Assembly (NCBI GenBank): GCA_950022655.1 | Contig: OX465583.1 | Location: 17,783,318 to 17,847,317 of the forward strand | Source: Alentia gelatinosa | Lineage: Eukaryota > Annelida > Polychaeta > Phyllodocida > Polynoidae | DNA: 64,000 nt | Direction: 5' to 3' | In this document: positions 12,044 through 22,738 of the stretch, in pieces | Numbering within the stretch: position 1 is the first letter of the stretch | Layout: each line of letters begins with the position of its first letter | Notes under the pieces: generated by a model | Database searches by the model: none | What the model was told of the DNA's origin: nothing | Seen by the model: only the letters and a program-made list of their open reading frames with translations | Program-made: the position numbers and the translations under genes

Positions 12044-12330
12044 TCTGCCGTGTTGCGCATCCTGATTGGGCGGGCTGGTAAACATTACTTGTTGCTCTTG
12101 ACTATAAACCAGATATCATGCACGGCTGGGAAACCAGCTGTGTGACTGACAATTTGGTGATCAGTAGTGGGGGGGCTGTCATTTGTGTTGTATGGGGGGG
12201 GGGGGGCGGTCCATCCCATTTGATTTGTATGTTCCGACCTCACCCAGGGCGCTGGGGCTTGAGGACTTGTGGTTTCAAAACTTCTCATCAGGTGTGGCAT
12301 TCGGGTGGAGTTTTAACTATGATTTTAAAG
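12044..12330. other. Spacer with G run
   Basis: No gene. A G13 run lies near 12195-12207. On the minus strand near 12275-12298, CTGATGAG followed by GAAAC is a weak hammerhead-like match without a good stem II. Confidence 0.4.
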
Positions 12331-13023
12331 TAAAAAAACGTAGTTGAAGGAGAAAAAAATGAGAGAATTTTCCTGACTACAACATTCAGACCTGGGAAAA
12401 AACATGTCCAATCAGCAGTAAGAAAAAACTGGGAGATCCTGGGCAAGTCAACAACCACGAAGAATATCCATCGAGCGGATCTAATGATGGGATATCGCAG
12501 ACCCAAAAACATAAAAGACCACCTGGTGAGATCGAGACTGAACTACCACCCAAAAGACGAACCCCAAACAAAGCAAACATCCGGGGACACAAACAAATGC
12601 AACAAAAGAAACTGCAAATACTGCAAAGTATTGGACCGAGGAGGAAAAATACACGCAAAAAACAGGACCATGGAAAGCAAGACGAATATCACATGCAACA
12701 GCTCAAACGTGATATACTGCATAGAATGCAAAAAATGTGCAATCAAATATGTTGGACAGACAAAAAGGAAAATAAAAGACAGGGTCAGAGAACACATGTA
12801 CGCAGTCAACACTAAAAAAGAAACCGACATAGGGTACCACTACAACACCACAGGACACTGTGGAATCGAGGACATGAGAGTCTACATAGTAGACTTCATA
12901 TACGACCACCCAGAGAGCACCAGAGCTAAAACCCTCAGGAACACCATTGAACACAACTGGATACATAGACTACAAACTGTAGCACCATATGGCCTGAACA
13001 CAATGGACAACAAATATGGATGA
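12331..13023 (+). pseudogene. Penelope-like element, C-terminal GIY-YIG nuclease
   Basis: A frame open from about 12331 to the stop at 13021 encodes the end of a Penelope-like reverse transcriptase and its GIY-YIG endonuclease. The linker has the family block YRRPKNIKDHLVRSRL. It then has CNKRNCKYC (Cys motif), YCIECKKCAIKYVGQTKRKI (nuclease strand and helix), the conserved H in YHYNTTGH, and the closing EHNWIHRLQTVAPYGLN. The ATG at 12484 is internal; coding similarity begins before it, near 12371. The reverse transcriptase domain is missing, so this is a 5'-truncated copy. Family membership is certain from motif order. Confidence 0.88.
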
Positions 13024-13742
13024 GAGAGAATCAAAGCCACGTCAAAAATTTTTTAGAAAATCAGAAAACCAATTGTCAAACACTAGATTGGAAAATAACC
13101 CTGAATCTAAAAATTTAGAAATAGTTTTTCACATCTCCCTCAATCCAGGCTGCACAATAAGTAAGGTGAGATTACAAACCACAGTGACAAAACCACACAG
13201 GGAAACGCCCCCTCCCTCAGCCTCTAGACTATAAACAGTCAACATAATAGAGGACTAGAGTGTCAAAAATCAAGAGTACACCATACAAAATTCATAGATG
13301 CAAAAATCATGAATCATGAATATAATACAGTCCCCAGTACGCACCTGACGAGCCGGAAGACGGTGAAACTGCACAAAAATAAGACATCAAGCCACAAAAG
13401 ACAATGATCTAAGTCCCAATGACTCCATCTTGGGGTCAGGGTAGGTCACCATAGGTCAGGTAGGGTCACATCCTGCACGAGGACCAATGACAGGCTTGAA
13501 AACCAATGTGTACATGTCACTACAGGCAACCAACCACCAAAACCAATGAAAATCCGATCTGGAAACGGAAGTACGATTTCCAGCGCGAATTCAAAGTGGA
13601 AAAACTCACCTGAAACATTAGTGCAGTTGTGCATCGGACTCAACACGCCTCGTCCCCAACCGTATGATTTTAAAGTCACCCTTACAAGCTTGTATCGGTG
13701 AATTATTTTTTATTTGTTTCGCTGTCGCTGTGTGGGGTTGAT
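13024..13742. other. Penelope 3' flank, no gene
   Basis: Apart from the hammerhead-like core, no coding or repeat structure is visible here. Confidence 0.4.
13345..13369 (+). ncRNA. Hammerhead-ribozyme-like core downstream of the Penelope fragment
   Basis: CTGACGA (13345-13351), a 4-bp stem GCCG/CGGT with GAAGA loop, then GAAAC (13365-13369) match the CUGANGA-stem II-GAAA core of hammerheads. It sits about 320 bp after the Penelope stop and on the same strand, where Penelope terminal repeats carry such ribozymes. Flanking helices are not obvious. Confidence 0.45.
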
Positions 13743-13873
13743 CATTGTTTCAAAATATTTCCTGTTACTTCGAATACGCCTTGGCAGTGTTCTCCAGCTT
13801 AGAAAAACAATTTCTAAAGCAAAGAACACAGCCAAGGCGTGCTCGAAGCAACAGGAAATATTTTGAAACAATA
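13743..13873. repeat. Long palindrome, ~50-bp arms
   Basis: The arm starting ATTGTTTCAAAATATTTCCT (13744) is mirrored by AGGAAATATTTTGAAACAAT ending near 13872. The two 50-bp arms have a few mismatches and are separated by about 28 bases. It is a strong hairpin in DNA or RNA, unlike the other foldback family. It is probably a small inverted-repeat element or a tail-to-tail duplication. Confidence 0.8.
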
Positions 13874-14165
13874 ATTCAGGACAGTGTTAGAAATAATGTT
13901 TTAATGCAGCTGAGTCATATCAACAAAACTCTAACGTTTAAGAACGCCGGACGGAGTTGCCAATCTAATTCCTGAATTCGCCACTAGGCAGGGACACACA
14001 CATCTACTACTACATCTCCCTTTCTGAGTTTTTGAAACTTGAAACATAGAACTTTGAGGATATGAACCTTTGAGTCCTTTTTATATGCAAGTCCTTTTAT
14101 ATGCAAGTCATTTGCATTTTTTCAGTCTTATGCACTGACTAGAGGTTGAGCTTTATCGGTGGTTT

Positions 14166-14735
14166 CTAAATGTGAACTAACCTTGTTTGCTTTGGACCAG
14201 TGTCCATAGAGTTGGTGGTGGCTGTACCAACAGGTGGTGTTTGTGTTGGGATGGTAGCTGTGGGGTGTGGCATGGATGTCAACACACATGGAGTAGGTGG
14301 TGCTGAAGGTGACACTGGAGCTGTTGGGTTATGTGATAGCATCACTAGAAGTGCACCAGCGTCTGTTGGCTGAGTTGGTTGTCTAGAGCTAGTATTCAAT
14401 GCAGGCTGCTGTGTGACCTTTTTTATGTCATGGCAGTTGCACCTGATAATGTTCCCTTTATTATTCTTGAGCAGGAATGAACTGGGTGTGTCATGCTGTC
14501 TAATCACTTCAGCCGGTTTCCAATGACCATCTTCATGGACACATATGATTTTGTCTTCACCAATTGATGGTAGATTTCTAGCATGTTTGTCATAGGCTTC
14601 AGTCATCTTTTTCTGTTGTTTCAACAGCTGCACACAAGCATCTGTTGGAACCTTTGGCTGTAGCTTGCTTACATGGACTGGGATTTTGGATCGAAGTCTT
14701 CTGCTGTACAACAACTGAGCAGCCAAATAAGTCAT
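14166..14735 (-). pseudogene. Ty3/gypsy integrase C-terminal region
   Basis: Encodes the end of a gypsy polyprotein: YLAAQLLYSRRLRSKIP matches the tail of the integrase core. KQQKKMTEAYDKHAR and the barrel-like stretch GEDKIICVHEDGHWKPAEV follow, and then a proline- and threonine-rich tail. It lies downstream of the integrase core at 14791-15174 in the same direction, but a frameshift separates them. It belongs to the minus-strand element whose gag and reverse transcriptase are at 15894-17780. Confidence 0.75.
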
Positions 14736-14790
14736 GCCTTTGATTGGTGTATTGTGAAACTCGAGTAGGGCATAGTATGGATCATCTGCT

Positions 14791-15174
14791 TTATGTAGGT
14801 TTTGTCCAGATTACGTGTTCCACTTGATCCTTTGACTGAGCAAAGATTGGGCTGCTCGTTATGGAGTTAAACTTTGCAAAGACTTTAAATTCTGCACTAC
14901 TGAAGGGCATATTGTCACTCATGACCATATTGGAAATTCCATGTTCAGTGAACATAGACATGAACTGACATGCAATGCCTTTTGCTGTCTTGCTTTGGAG
15001 TAGTCTAGTGAATGGGAACTTGGAGTAGTAGTTCACTACACACAGATAATCATTTCCTTTGAACTCAAAGACATTGACACCAACGTTTTGCCATGCATGC
15101 ACAGGGATTTTGTGTGGCATCAACTTCTCCTTCTGTTGAGAAGGTGCAAACTCAGCACATTTTGCACAGCACAT
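14791..15174 (-). pseudogene. Ty3/gypsy integrase core, decayed
   Basis: The frame begins with a Cys pair of the integrase zinc region (CAKCAEF). It continues through VNVFEFKGNDYLCVVNYYSK, where the usual first catalytic Asp is Asn, then MSDNMPFSSAEF (second Asp kept) and a damaged last block around QVEHVIWT. It is out of frame with the C-terminal piece to its left. The changed first residue and frame breaks make it inactive. Confidence 0.8.
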
Positions 15175-15418
15175 TTTGCACAGTTCCTGACAGTTGTCTC
15201 AATGTTTTGGGACATGCCGGGTCAAAACATCTCTTGCTCTCATTGGATTTGTAGCACTTAGGACAGTTAGAATCGGGTGTGAACTAAACCATATCCAAAT
15301 ATATGGTCTTCTGGGGTGGACAGTAATTATCAATCTGTTCACCCTCTTGGTCGCCTTGCCTCCTCATGGTGCAGACCAGATATGCTTGCACCATGCAAGC
15401 ATAACGAAAGCGACTGGG

Positions 15419-15603
15419 GTAGGGAGTTAGCTCAGTGGTGAAGAGCACTGGATTTTATTAATTGGAGTCCCATGGCAGCCTCATTTCTCCTTCACCCCCA
15501 GCAGTGGTAGATTTACTGCTATATTAAAGGCCAATCCTTCTCATACCATGTCTATGTGGTGTGGGAAGTAAAAGAACTCTCACCTCGGTAAATGTGTAGT
15601 GAC
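15419..15603 (+). repeat. tRNA-derived SINE, copy 1
   Basis: The head GGGAGTTAGCTCAGTGG contains a good Pol III A box (TAGCTCAGTGG). The body GCAGTGGTAGATTTACTGCT and the tail CACCTCGGTAAATGTG are shared with the copy at 62198-62377. It abuts the gypsy RNase H fragment on its right. Confidence 0.75.
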
Positions 15604-15893
15604 ACTGTGTGGTCATGGGGACCACCTCAGCAGGAGACCTTTGACAGGATGATAAAGCTGGTATCGTCAGCCCAAGCTCTTGCCTACTACGATGGTCACA
15701 AGCCAACCACAGTGAGTGCTGATGCGAGTAGCTGTGGTCTGGGTGGTGTGCTGCTTCAGGACCACGATGGTCAGCTGAAGCCCATCACATACTGTTCAAG
15801 GACCCTATCATCAGGTGAACAACAGTATGCCCAGATCAAGAAGGAATGTCTTGCTAGTGTCTGGGCCTGTGAGAAGTTTGATTGTCATCATCC
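15604..15893 (+). pseudogene. Ty3/gypsy RNase H fragment, plus strand
   Basis: Encodes the first half of a gypsy RNase [20 protein letters not shown], then [15 protein letters not shown] (first catalytic Asp), then [20 protein letters not shown] and [12 protein letters not shown]. It stops abruptly at 15893, where minus-strand reverse transcriptase sequence begins. The missing second half resembles what precedes the plus-strand integrase piece at 17783. The minus-strand sequence may therefore have inserted into, and replaced part of, a plus-strand element. Confidence 0.85.
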
Positions 15894-16378
15894 CTGATTC
15901 CGGTAACACATAGAAGGTTTTCGTACGTCTCATCCATCCGTCGCTGAGACACATCTTGTGCAGAGTTTGCTCCAAATGGCATACACAGGTATCGGTATTG
16001 TATGAATGGCGTGTTGAATGCTGTCAGTCTTGAAGAAGCATCTGACAGTTTGATTTGCCAGTAACTGCTACAAGCATCCAGCACTGAGAAGTGTTTAGCT
16101 CCAGCCAATGTGCTTGTGACATCATCCAACATTGGTACTGAGTAGTATGGGCATTTTATAGCTTTATTCAGGTCTCTAGGGTCAAGACACACATGTAGGT
16201 CGCTGTTGGTTTTTAGTACAACAACCATTGAGTTGACCCAGTCAGTTGGTTTGGTGATTTTTGTGATGATGTTGTTGGACTGCATTGTGATGATGTTGTT
16301 GGACTGCTCCTGTTTCACTCTGTCGCGGAGGGCTACTGGTACCCTACGAGATGGGTGGACAACAGGTTCTGTGGCCAA
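15894..16378 (-). pseudogene. Ty3/gypsy reverse transcriptase, minus strand
   Basis: Encodes gypsy RT blocks: WVNSMVVVLKTNSDLHVCLD, PRDLNKAIK, motif A FSVLDACSSYWQIKL, and YLCMPFGANSAQD. The expected YVDD block is degraded to GIRDDD at the very end. Beyond it the frame runs into antisense of the plus-strand RNase H, so the real sequence ends near 15894. The element reads gag, protease, RT from right to left. Confidence 0.85.
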
Positions 16379-16462
16379 AATAAAGCGAATGAGTGTTCAT
16401 TGGGAAATTTTCCGATCCCATGGAATATGTCCTGATATTCCGTAAGAAGCTTGTTTAATTCC

Positions 16463-16912
16463 TCATTGGTGGACATACTTGTCTGACTTTAAACCTAGTA
16501 CTGCAGGGGCATCTTCATCGACAACGTTGAATCGCAAGTTGCAATTGACATCCTTGTATGTGCAGTCTAAGTCACATGTGCCAAGAGTAGCAAGCTTCTG
16601 GCAACCATATCCGCGAAGAGTCACAGTGCTTTGCATCAGTGGTTGTTGAATGTTTAACTTGTCAAAGTTGTGTTTGGGCAGCACATTAACTTGGGCACTG
16701 GTGTCGATCCTGAAAGGCATTTGGGTACTGTTACAAGTGAGTTTGATGAATGCCTGATCCTGTTGAGTGGTTGAGTTGACACACTGAATGTAGAAATCCT
16801 TACCGTTGTCGCTGTTGCTGCTGGCGTCTTCTACATTATGTACGGTCTTCTGGTCTACTTTTTTTTTGTGACATTTACTGCATCGTTTCCCACAGGCCGG
16901 ACAGTTATCCAT
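16463..16912 (-). pseudogene. Ty3/gypsy Cys cluster and protease
   Basis: It starts with a Cys-rich cluster (NCPACGKRCSKCHKK). About 60 residues later comes the retropepsin block FRIDTSAQVNVLP, with the catalytic Asp in DTSA, and then a flap and C-terminal region ending near VLGLKSDKYV. It overlaps the gag end in another frame, as gag and pol do in some elements or through decay. Confidence 0.8.
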
Positions 16913-17780
16913 GTTAATGTGTGGAGGATATCTGCAGCTTCTGCACAGTTGACCAGCGTTCCCGTGTTTGTTGGCCTTGCTGTCAGTTTTAGTAACACTG
17001 TTTGTTTCCCCTTTTTTACTGGTACCTGTTCCTTTTCCCCAGTTTTTTGGTCAGATTTTACCATCTGGAACTGGGCTGCTTCATCTGTCATTTTCTTAAG
17101 CTGACTCTGTGCACTTTCATAGGCATATGCAATATTGAACGCAGTCAGTAGGTCAAAATCGGTCGATGAAACGTTTGTGAACTTTGTGAGAATTAGTGCC
17201 ATATAAATGTCCCATATCATCAGATCAACGAAGTCACTTGGAAGACCACTTTGGCTATTAGTTTCACATCCGTCATGAAGCTGTCTACACTCTTATGGGT
17301 TGCTTGCAGACAATTATAGAAGCGGTACCGAGCAAAACTGACGTTAGATTTTGGTGTCACATATTCTGTGAATTTTCTGCACACTGTGTTAAGATCATTT
17401 CGGTCCTCTGCTGCTACAGCAGGTACACCAGAGACTCCCTGTGCAGCAGGTACAGCAGGTATAGCTTGGGCAAAATTGAATGTAGAGAAAATGTCACGGC
17501 CCTTCTCACCAACCCACAGGAGTAGGTAGCTAACTTGCTGAGGTTGTGTTTTGTCATTGAGAGGGCCATCAAACATTAGCCTAGCATGTTGCTCAAACTT
17601 AGCCAAAGTCTCCTTTAAGGCTGGAGACTCACAGTTCATAGTGGGTTGGGGCAGGCCAAAAGATTCCATAGTGAAACTTAGATTATTGTGGCTTTTAAAC
17701 ACATTAGAGTTGTCACTAGATTTACATCCCACTTCTGATACCAACTGCAATGTTACAGATATGACCTTAATGTGGTTCAC
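16855..17780 (-). pseudogene. Ty3/gypsy Gag, two frames
   Basis: Gag capsid-like sequence lies in 17220-17780 (KFEQHARLMFDGPLNDKTQP, then YLLLWVGEKGRDIF) and, after a frame change near 17220, in 16855-17220 (FDLLTAFNIAYAYESAQSQL). A Pro/Ala/Val low-complexity insert sits around 17400-17470. The order gag, protease, RT on the minus strand is standard. It ends sharply near 17780, where plus-strand integrase sequence starts. Confidence 0.75.
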
Positions 17781-17782
17781 TA

Positions 17783-18682
17783 GCCTGGAAAAGAAATATC
17801 TGTGACTGACTGTCTTAGCCGAAATCTTGTCAAAGATGCCAAGTCAATTCCAGATGAATTCTCCAAGAAACTTGACGTGGTAGTCCACCAACTAATTGAG
17901 ACTCTACCTCTGAGTGATCCAAGTCTGGCAGAGATCAAGACAAAGAGAGGAACTGACCAAAACATGCAAGTCCTTCTTGCTGGCTGGCCCAACCACAGGA
18001 AGGACTGTCCCAAATCAATCATTGAGCACTGGAACCACCGAGATGAATTTGTGTTCCAGAATGGTGTGATCTTCAAAGGAGACTTTTGAAAGTACACCTT
18101 GGAATCAAGAAATGCTGTGCCCGAGCATGCATGGTACTATTCTGGCCTGGTATGAACATGGACTTCGAGCAGATTGTTGCTAACTGCACTACCTGCCAAA
18201 TGCATTGCACAGCCAACTCGAAGGAGCCACTGGTCAACCACCCTGTACCAAGTTTACCATGGCAAATTGTTGCTTCTGACCTCTTCATTTTCGATGGAAG
18301 GGACAATATACTGGTTGTTGACTACTACAGCAACTACCCAGAGGTTAAATATTTGCAGTCTGGAACTGTTGTAAACAAGATCAAAGGAATACTGGCAAGA
18401 CCTGGAAAGTGCCTGAAACTCATGAGTGACAATGGGCCACAATACACAAGTAGTGAGTTCAACAAATTTGCAAGTGAGTGGGGTTTTGACCATATCACCT
18501 CAAGCCCAACATACCCTCAGTCAAATGGTCTGGCTGCCAGAACTGTGCAAACTATCAAGCAACTCATGAAGAAAGCAAAAACAGAGAAGAAGGATATCTA
18601 CTTGGGTCTATTCGAGCTGCGCAACACACCCATGCATGGTGCCTTATCACCTGCCCAGCTCCTGATATTGAGGCGACTGTGA
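17783..18682 (+). pseudogene. Ty3/gypsy integrase, plus strand, catalytic Glu lost
   Basis: The sequence starts with the RNase H-to-integrase connection (GKEISVTDCLSR). A frame change near 18086 leads to the zinc region (CTTCQMHC) and the DDE core: ASDLFIFDGRDNILVVDYYS (first Asp), LMSDNGPQYTSSEF (second Asp) and SNGLAARTVQTIK. In the last block the usual Glu codon is Ala. The third catalytic residue is therefore missing and the enzyme would be dead even with the frame intact. It is related to, but clearly different from, the minus-strand integrase at 14791. Confidence 0.85.
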
Positions 18683-18758
18683 TCATCAATCCCCTGCACT
18701 GACAAACAAATACAACCTGCCATCACAGCCCCAAGCACCATCGAGAGTATGCTGGACA

Positions 18759-18977
18759 GTGCAAAAGACATACTATGACAGAACTGCCAACGACCTACCA
18801 CCACTCCATAATGGTGAGCATGTTCGTATCCGCACACCAGGTGTGCACCCACACTGGGAACCTGCTGTCGTGATGGACACACCAAAACTAGAAACAGCCC
18901 GGTCATACATTGTCCAATCTGAATGCAGTGGCATGTACCACAGAAACAGGAGACACCTCCTGAAAACTAGGAGCTAA
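18759..18977 (+). pseudogene. Ty3/gypsy integrase C-terminal domain, plus strand
   Basis: Continues the plus-strand integrase in a shifted frame: TYYDRTANDLPPLHNGEHV, then the small barrel with HWEPAVVMDTP and the closing MYHRNRRHLLKT typical of this gypsy lineage. It stops at 18975-18977. No LTR is recognisable downstream. Confidence 0.75.
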
Positions 18978-18979
18978 TG

Positions 18980-19630
18980 TTATTTCTATTTTAAATGGAA
19001 GAGCATGGTATACCTAAATTACTTCATTGAATAAAAGTAAGAGAATATCATAAGAAATTATGTATTTGAGCCATCTGTATTTGATCGAAAATTAAGTATC
19101 AAGAATGTTTCAATAAACCTAGATAATTAATTTGATAGTTGTTCTCATGAACAGGAAACTAATTTCTGGTATAAAATCAGTGTATACATTCTAAAGCATT
19201 AAAAATGGCATGTATGGTTCTGAGTATAACAGGTTCAATAACCTGATCAGTGGATGAAGGTAAGGAGTGTGTGTATTAGAGTAGGGGAGAGGTGCTAATA
19301 TGGAGTGACTGGGTTGAGATAGAGTCATATGCCTGCCCTTCCACCAACCTCATACCTCCTTACTGAGGCTGTGTTTCATTGAAGAGCATCAGATGTGGAA
19401 GTTCCAATTCTATACTGTCAGGTGTGTCCCATCAGATTTGCAATGTACATGCATTGTAAAGTGGTAGGAGAGCAGAAAGCCAGAAAAAGACAGGCTCTAA
19501 AACAAGCTAGTTGGTCAGTAAAGTAGATGGTTTGGTTGTAGATGGGGAGGGGGTGAGGGCTATTTCTGGCCTGACTGTAGAGTGGCTTCAGGTCCAGTGT
19601 GTTATACCTAAATCTTCATCTGTCCCTGTC
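18980..19630. other. No gene seen
   Basis: AT-rich then mixed non-coding sequence after the gypsy piece. I saw no LTR, polypurine tract or other feature I could support. Confidence 0.4.
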
Positions 19631-19995
19631 TATTAGTAAATATGTTTATTTCTCTTTATTTATATCTGTTTTCTATCTCCAGCTGTCTGCTTCTCTGCTT
19701 GTTTCCCTGGCACTCTCCCTGTCTATATACTGTATATATTTATAACTCTCTCTGTTTATATCTTTGTCCCTGTCCCTGTCTGTCCATATGTATGTCATAC
19801 TATATATTTGTCTCTGTCCCTGTTGTTTGGCATGTATGTTTGACTATTTCGCTTTGTATATGTCTTTCTGCATCTCTGTCTCATTGTCTCTGTCCCTATC
19901 TATATATGTTTGACTCTCTGTGTGTTTAACTGTCCCTGTTTGAGTCTCCCTTCTGTCTCTGTTATCATCTGCATCATAATCTCTCTGTGTCTCCC
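19631..19995 (+). repeat. CT-rich low-complexity tract
   Basis: Imperfect repeats of TCTCTGTCCCTGTC and TATATGTTTGACTCTCTG. The 95-codon open frame here is a by-product of the pyrimidine bias. Confidence 0.8.
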
Positions 19996-21000
19996 TCCTG
20001 GTCTTCATGAAAATCTATGATCAAGGGTTTCAGCAAGTCTATGGTCAAGTCTCAGGTGCAAGGCTTGATGACAGGACAATAATCTAATAGTTTCCTTTTC
20101 TAGTAGCAGATTACAGTAGCCATAACTAAGTGTTTTTCATTTCATGAAAGGATTGACATAGTGAATCCTTTTGTCTTCAAAAAGACTAGAAATGAAAATG
20201 TCTATTTTTAGGAACCAAGTCTGTAGTGGGGGCAGGGTTATGGTCAGATTGAGATACTGGACACCTGTCCATTTCACCAGACCTTTATGAGTGGTGCATG
20301 GATAGTGAAGTGCTAGATTCTTTGCAGTAAGCTGAAGGCCTGTGTGAGCATTGTAGCCTCTAGATGACGTATATGAGCGTGATTTCCGCGCTCAACAAAG
20401 GAAGCCCATATCTTCAGTCCTGGGCAACCGGATGATGACCAATTAGACTCTGGTCAAGTAAATGGCTCCCACCAACACCCAGATCCACCAAGTGCCCCTA
20501 CCATGCTTAACCCAGCATCTCCAGCTTCTAGCACACAAAGAACAGATGCTACTACCCCAGCTGATGCCTACAAAACTAGAGCTGGCCGAGTGCCATAACC
20601 CAGAAAGATCCTTGACTTATAGACAGTCCAGACTCAAAGACTAGTCTAGTTCTATACCAGAGCTATAAATGTTATACTAGTCTGACATATCTCATAGCTA
20701 TTATTCAAAACACTATGACCCCTATATATATTCTGTGTGTTTTCTAGTAATTACTGAAGATGTGGCGAAGCATACAGTTCGAGCTACTGCAATAGAGTGA
20801 GGAGCAGATGGTTTGCTCCCGTTATTTATAGTCGGATCACTCGCTACCTTGGCGATCTTAACTACTGAGCCGTTTGTATAGTAACGTTCAGATTGTTGAC
20901 AGTGTGACTCACCAGGATGGGAGGGATTTCCCATTTGAGGTGTGATATCCTAAATGCGAAAAAAACGGAATGGTACGATCTTTCTAAGCGGTTCCGCATG
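19996..21000. other. No gene seen; probable Penelope 3' flank at the right end
   Basis: Non-coding. The rightmost part probably belongs to the 3' flank of the minus-strand Penelope element. Near 21007-21016 the minus strand carries CTGAAGAGCA followed by GGAACC, a degraded hammerhead-like core. Confidence 0.35.
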
Positions 21001-21229
21001 GTGCTCTTCAGGCTCGATTAGGGGGAAAGGGGGTGTGTGTTTAAACTGCTGTCAAAGTGACAGTAGCTCCTGTACTTCCTCTGCGGTTCTCCAACTCGTT
21101 GTAGGAGATGAATAAAAGGGGGGGGAAATGTTCCAAATATTCACCCACTGGTGACCAAAAAAGAATGGAATTTTTTTTTTGACGTGGCTAGGCTTTGGTC
21201 ATCATGGGTGTAAGCTAGACTTGATTTAA

Positions 21230-21834
21230 TGCTTTAATGGGTCCATAACATTAGGACCTATTGGAGCATTCGTGTGTAGAAGCTGGATCCAGTTGAATTC
21301 CAGCAGGTCTTGCAGGTATTTGGCCTTTGATGTATCGGGTGCAGCGTAGACAAAGTCAACTATGTTTATAGTAACACCGTCGAGACCCATGTGATGGATG
21401 GAGTTGAAGTGTCAGGCCACTTCAATCTCCCTCACATTGTTTTTGTGAACATTGTTAGTTGGAGCTGCAACAGCTCACATTGTATCTGCTCATGTAAACC
21501 CGTCTGGAGGCCAAACAATGGATTCAGCCGTCGGTGTTGAGTTTGGGTCAGTATCTGCAACTGTTTGTACTTAGACAACAGTTATTATTGGGAATTACCA
21601 ACGGTGGGGATTCCAATGTCAGTTGTGCCCGGACCAGGAGATTTCACAGGTTTTTGGTCGCCTGTAAGCTCCTATCAGTTTCTGCTGGTGTATCATGCAG
21701 GTGGAACATAATTTGCCCAGGAGACCCCAGTTGGCATTGACCACTCGGATGAGGCCATCAAAGCCTGGGTTGTAGGTTGTTACTACAATATTTTTCTGGG
21801 GTTCATCTGCTGTGCGTATTTTGGGGTTCAACAA
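21230..21834 (-). pseudogene. Penelope-like linker and GIY-YIG nuclease, decayed
   Basis: On the minus strand 21834-21619 encodes VVTTYNPGFDGLIRVVNANW and AYRRPKTCEIS, the Penelope linker. After frame breaks, 21430-21240 encodes the nuclease end (TINIVDFVYAAPDTSKAKYL, then LEFNWIQLLHTNAPIGPNVM). This closely parallels the end of the plus-strand copy at 12331-13023, so both belong to one family or sister families. The Cys motif between them is not readable in one frame. Confidence 0.75.
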
Positions 21835-21897
21835 AGTCTCGTGAGGTGTGTTCAGGGCTTTGGCGAAAGCCTCCCTGAGTAAGGTCTCAAGGTACCC

Positions 21898-22632
21898 TCA
21901 TCTCACAAAGTGACGACCTTTTGCGATACAGTTTTGGACAAAGTCACTTTCATCCATGCATATCCTACAGAGGCATAGGAATTGTCCATAAGGGATACCT
22001 GGGATACAGTGTTTCAGATGAGCCAAGTCGTATCTGAGGTAGTTACAACTGTCAGTGGGTTTGACATAGAGATCCGTGCTAAGAACACCATTCCTGAGGT
22101 GGATTGTGGTGTCTAAGAAGTGGACACTCTCTGTGGAGGTCTCTTCTGTGAATTTGATAGTGGGATGTATCGAATTAGCGTGGGAGTTGAAGTCTTTGAG
22201 TTTTTCTGGTCCATGGGGTATAGATGTGTTGCTCCTCGAGATCAGCCATAAAAAGGTTGGCATATGTCGAAGCGACTCTGGTGCCCATGGCATACCTCCA
22301 ACTTGGAGGTAGTGATATCCATTAAAATTGAAATTGTTTTTCCTTAGGACAAACCAGAGGAGGCGACAAAGGCTGGTGTTGCTAAGGTCTCTACCAGTCC
22401 ATGTGCGGTTCTTGGAGAGGAGTCTATAGATTGAATAGCATCCCTCTTGGTTAGGTATGTTTGTGTAAAGGGAGGTTACATCAAGTGTACCAAGGATGCA
22501 GTTAGGCGGGAGGGTGCCTAATTTCGCAAGTTTGTTGAAAAAATCTCCTGTGTCTTTAAGGTAAGATTTAGTGCTGGTCAATAGGGTCTGAGATAGATGT
22601 CTACAAGGGCCGAGATTATCTCGGTGGGACAA
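21898..22632 (-). pseudogene. Penelope-like reverse transcriptase, YxDD deleted
   Basis: Contains motif A (LGTLDVTSLYTNIPNQEG), the following block FNFNGYHYLQVGGMPWAP, and the later block PTIKFTEETSTESVHFLDTT. Between MPTFLWLISRSN and PEKLKDF the expected RYIDDIF segment is absent, so the catalytic aspartates are deleted. The frame is otherwise open for 244 codons. Confidence 0.85.
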
Positions 22633-22738
22633 CTGTTAGCAGAGACGATGGGTCATCCTGGAGGGGGTGTCTTACCTTTATGGATCTTGGGTAGGAAGTA
22701 GAGTTCAGCTGTCTTGGGGTTCTCGGTAATGACCTTCT

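Noticed and set aside
8207..12085. Many Pro/Gly-rich ORFs on both strands, including 197 codons at 8566-9159 minus
   Set aside because: They follow the GC-rich ~145-bp satellite and the solo LTR, recur with the repeat unit, and have no domain.
12275..12298. Minus-strand CTGATGAG...GAAAC as a hammerhead
   Set aside because: The sequence between the core pieces does not form a stem II, and the strand is opposite to the adjacent Penelope ORF.
15592..15897. Reading the plus-strand RNase H and minus-strand RT as one element
   Set aside because: They lie on opposite strands and meet at an abrupt junction, so one transcript cannot encode both.
19642..19929. 95-codon ORF rich in Leu, Ser and Cys resembling membrane segments
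   Set aside because: A by-product of a CT-rich low-complexity tract.
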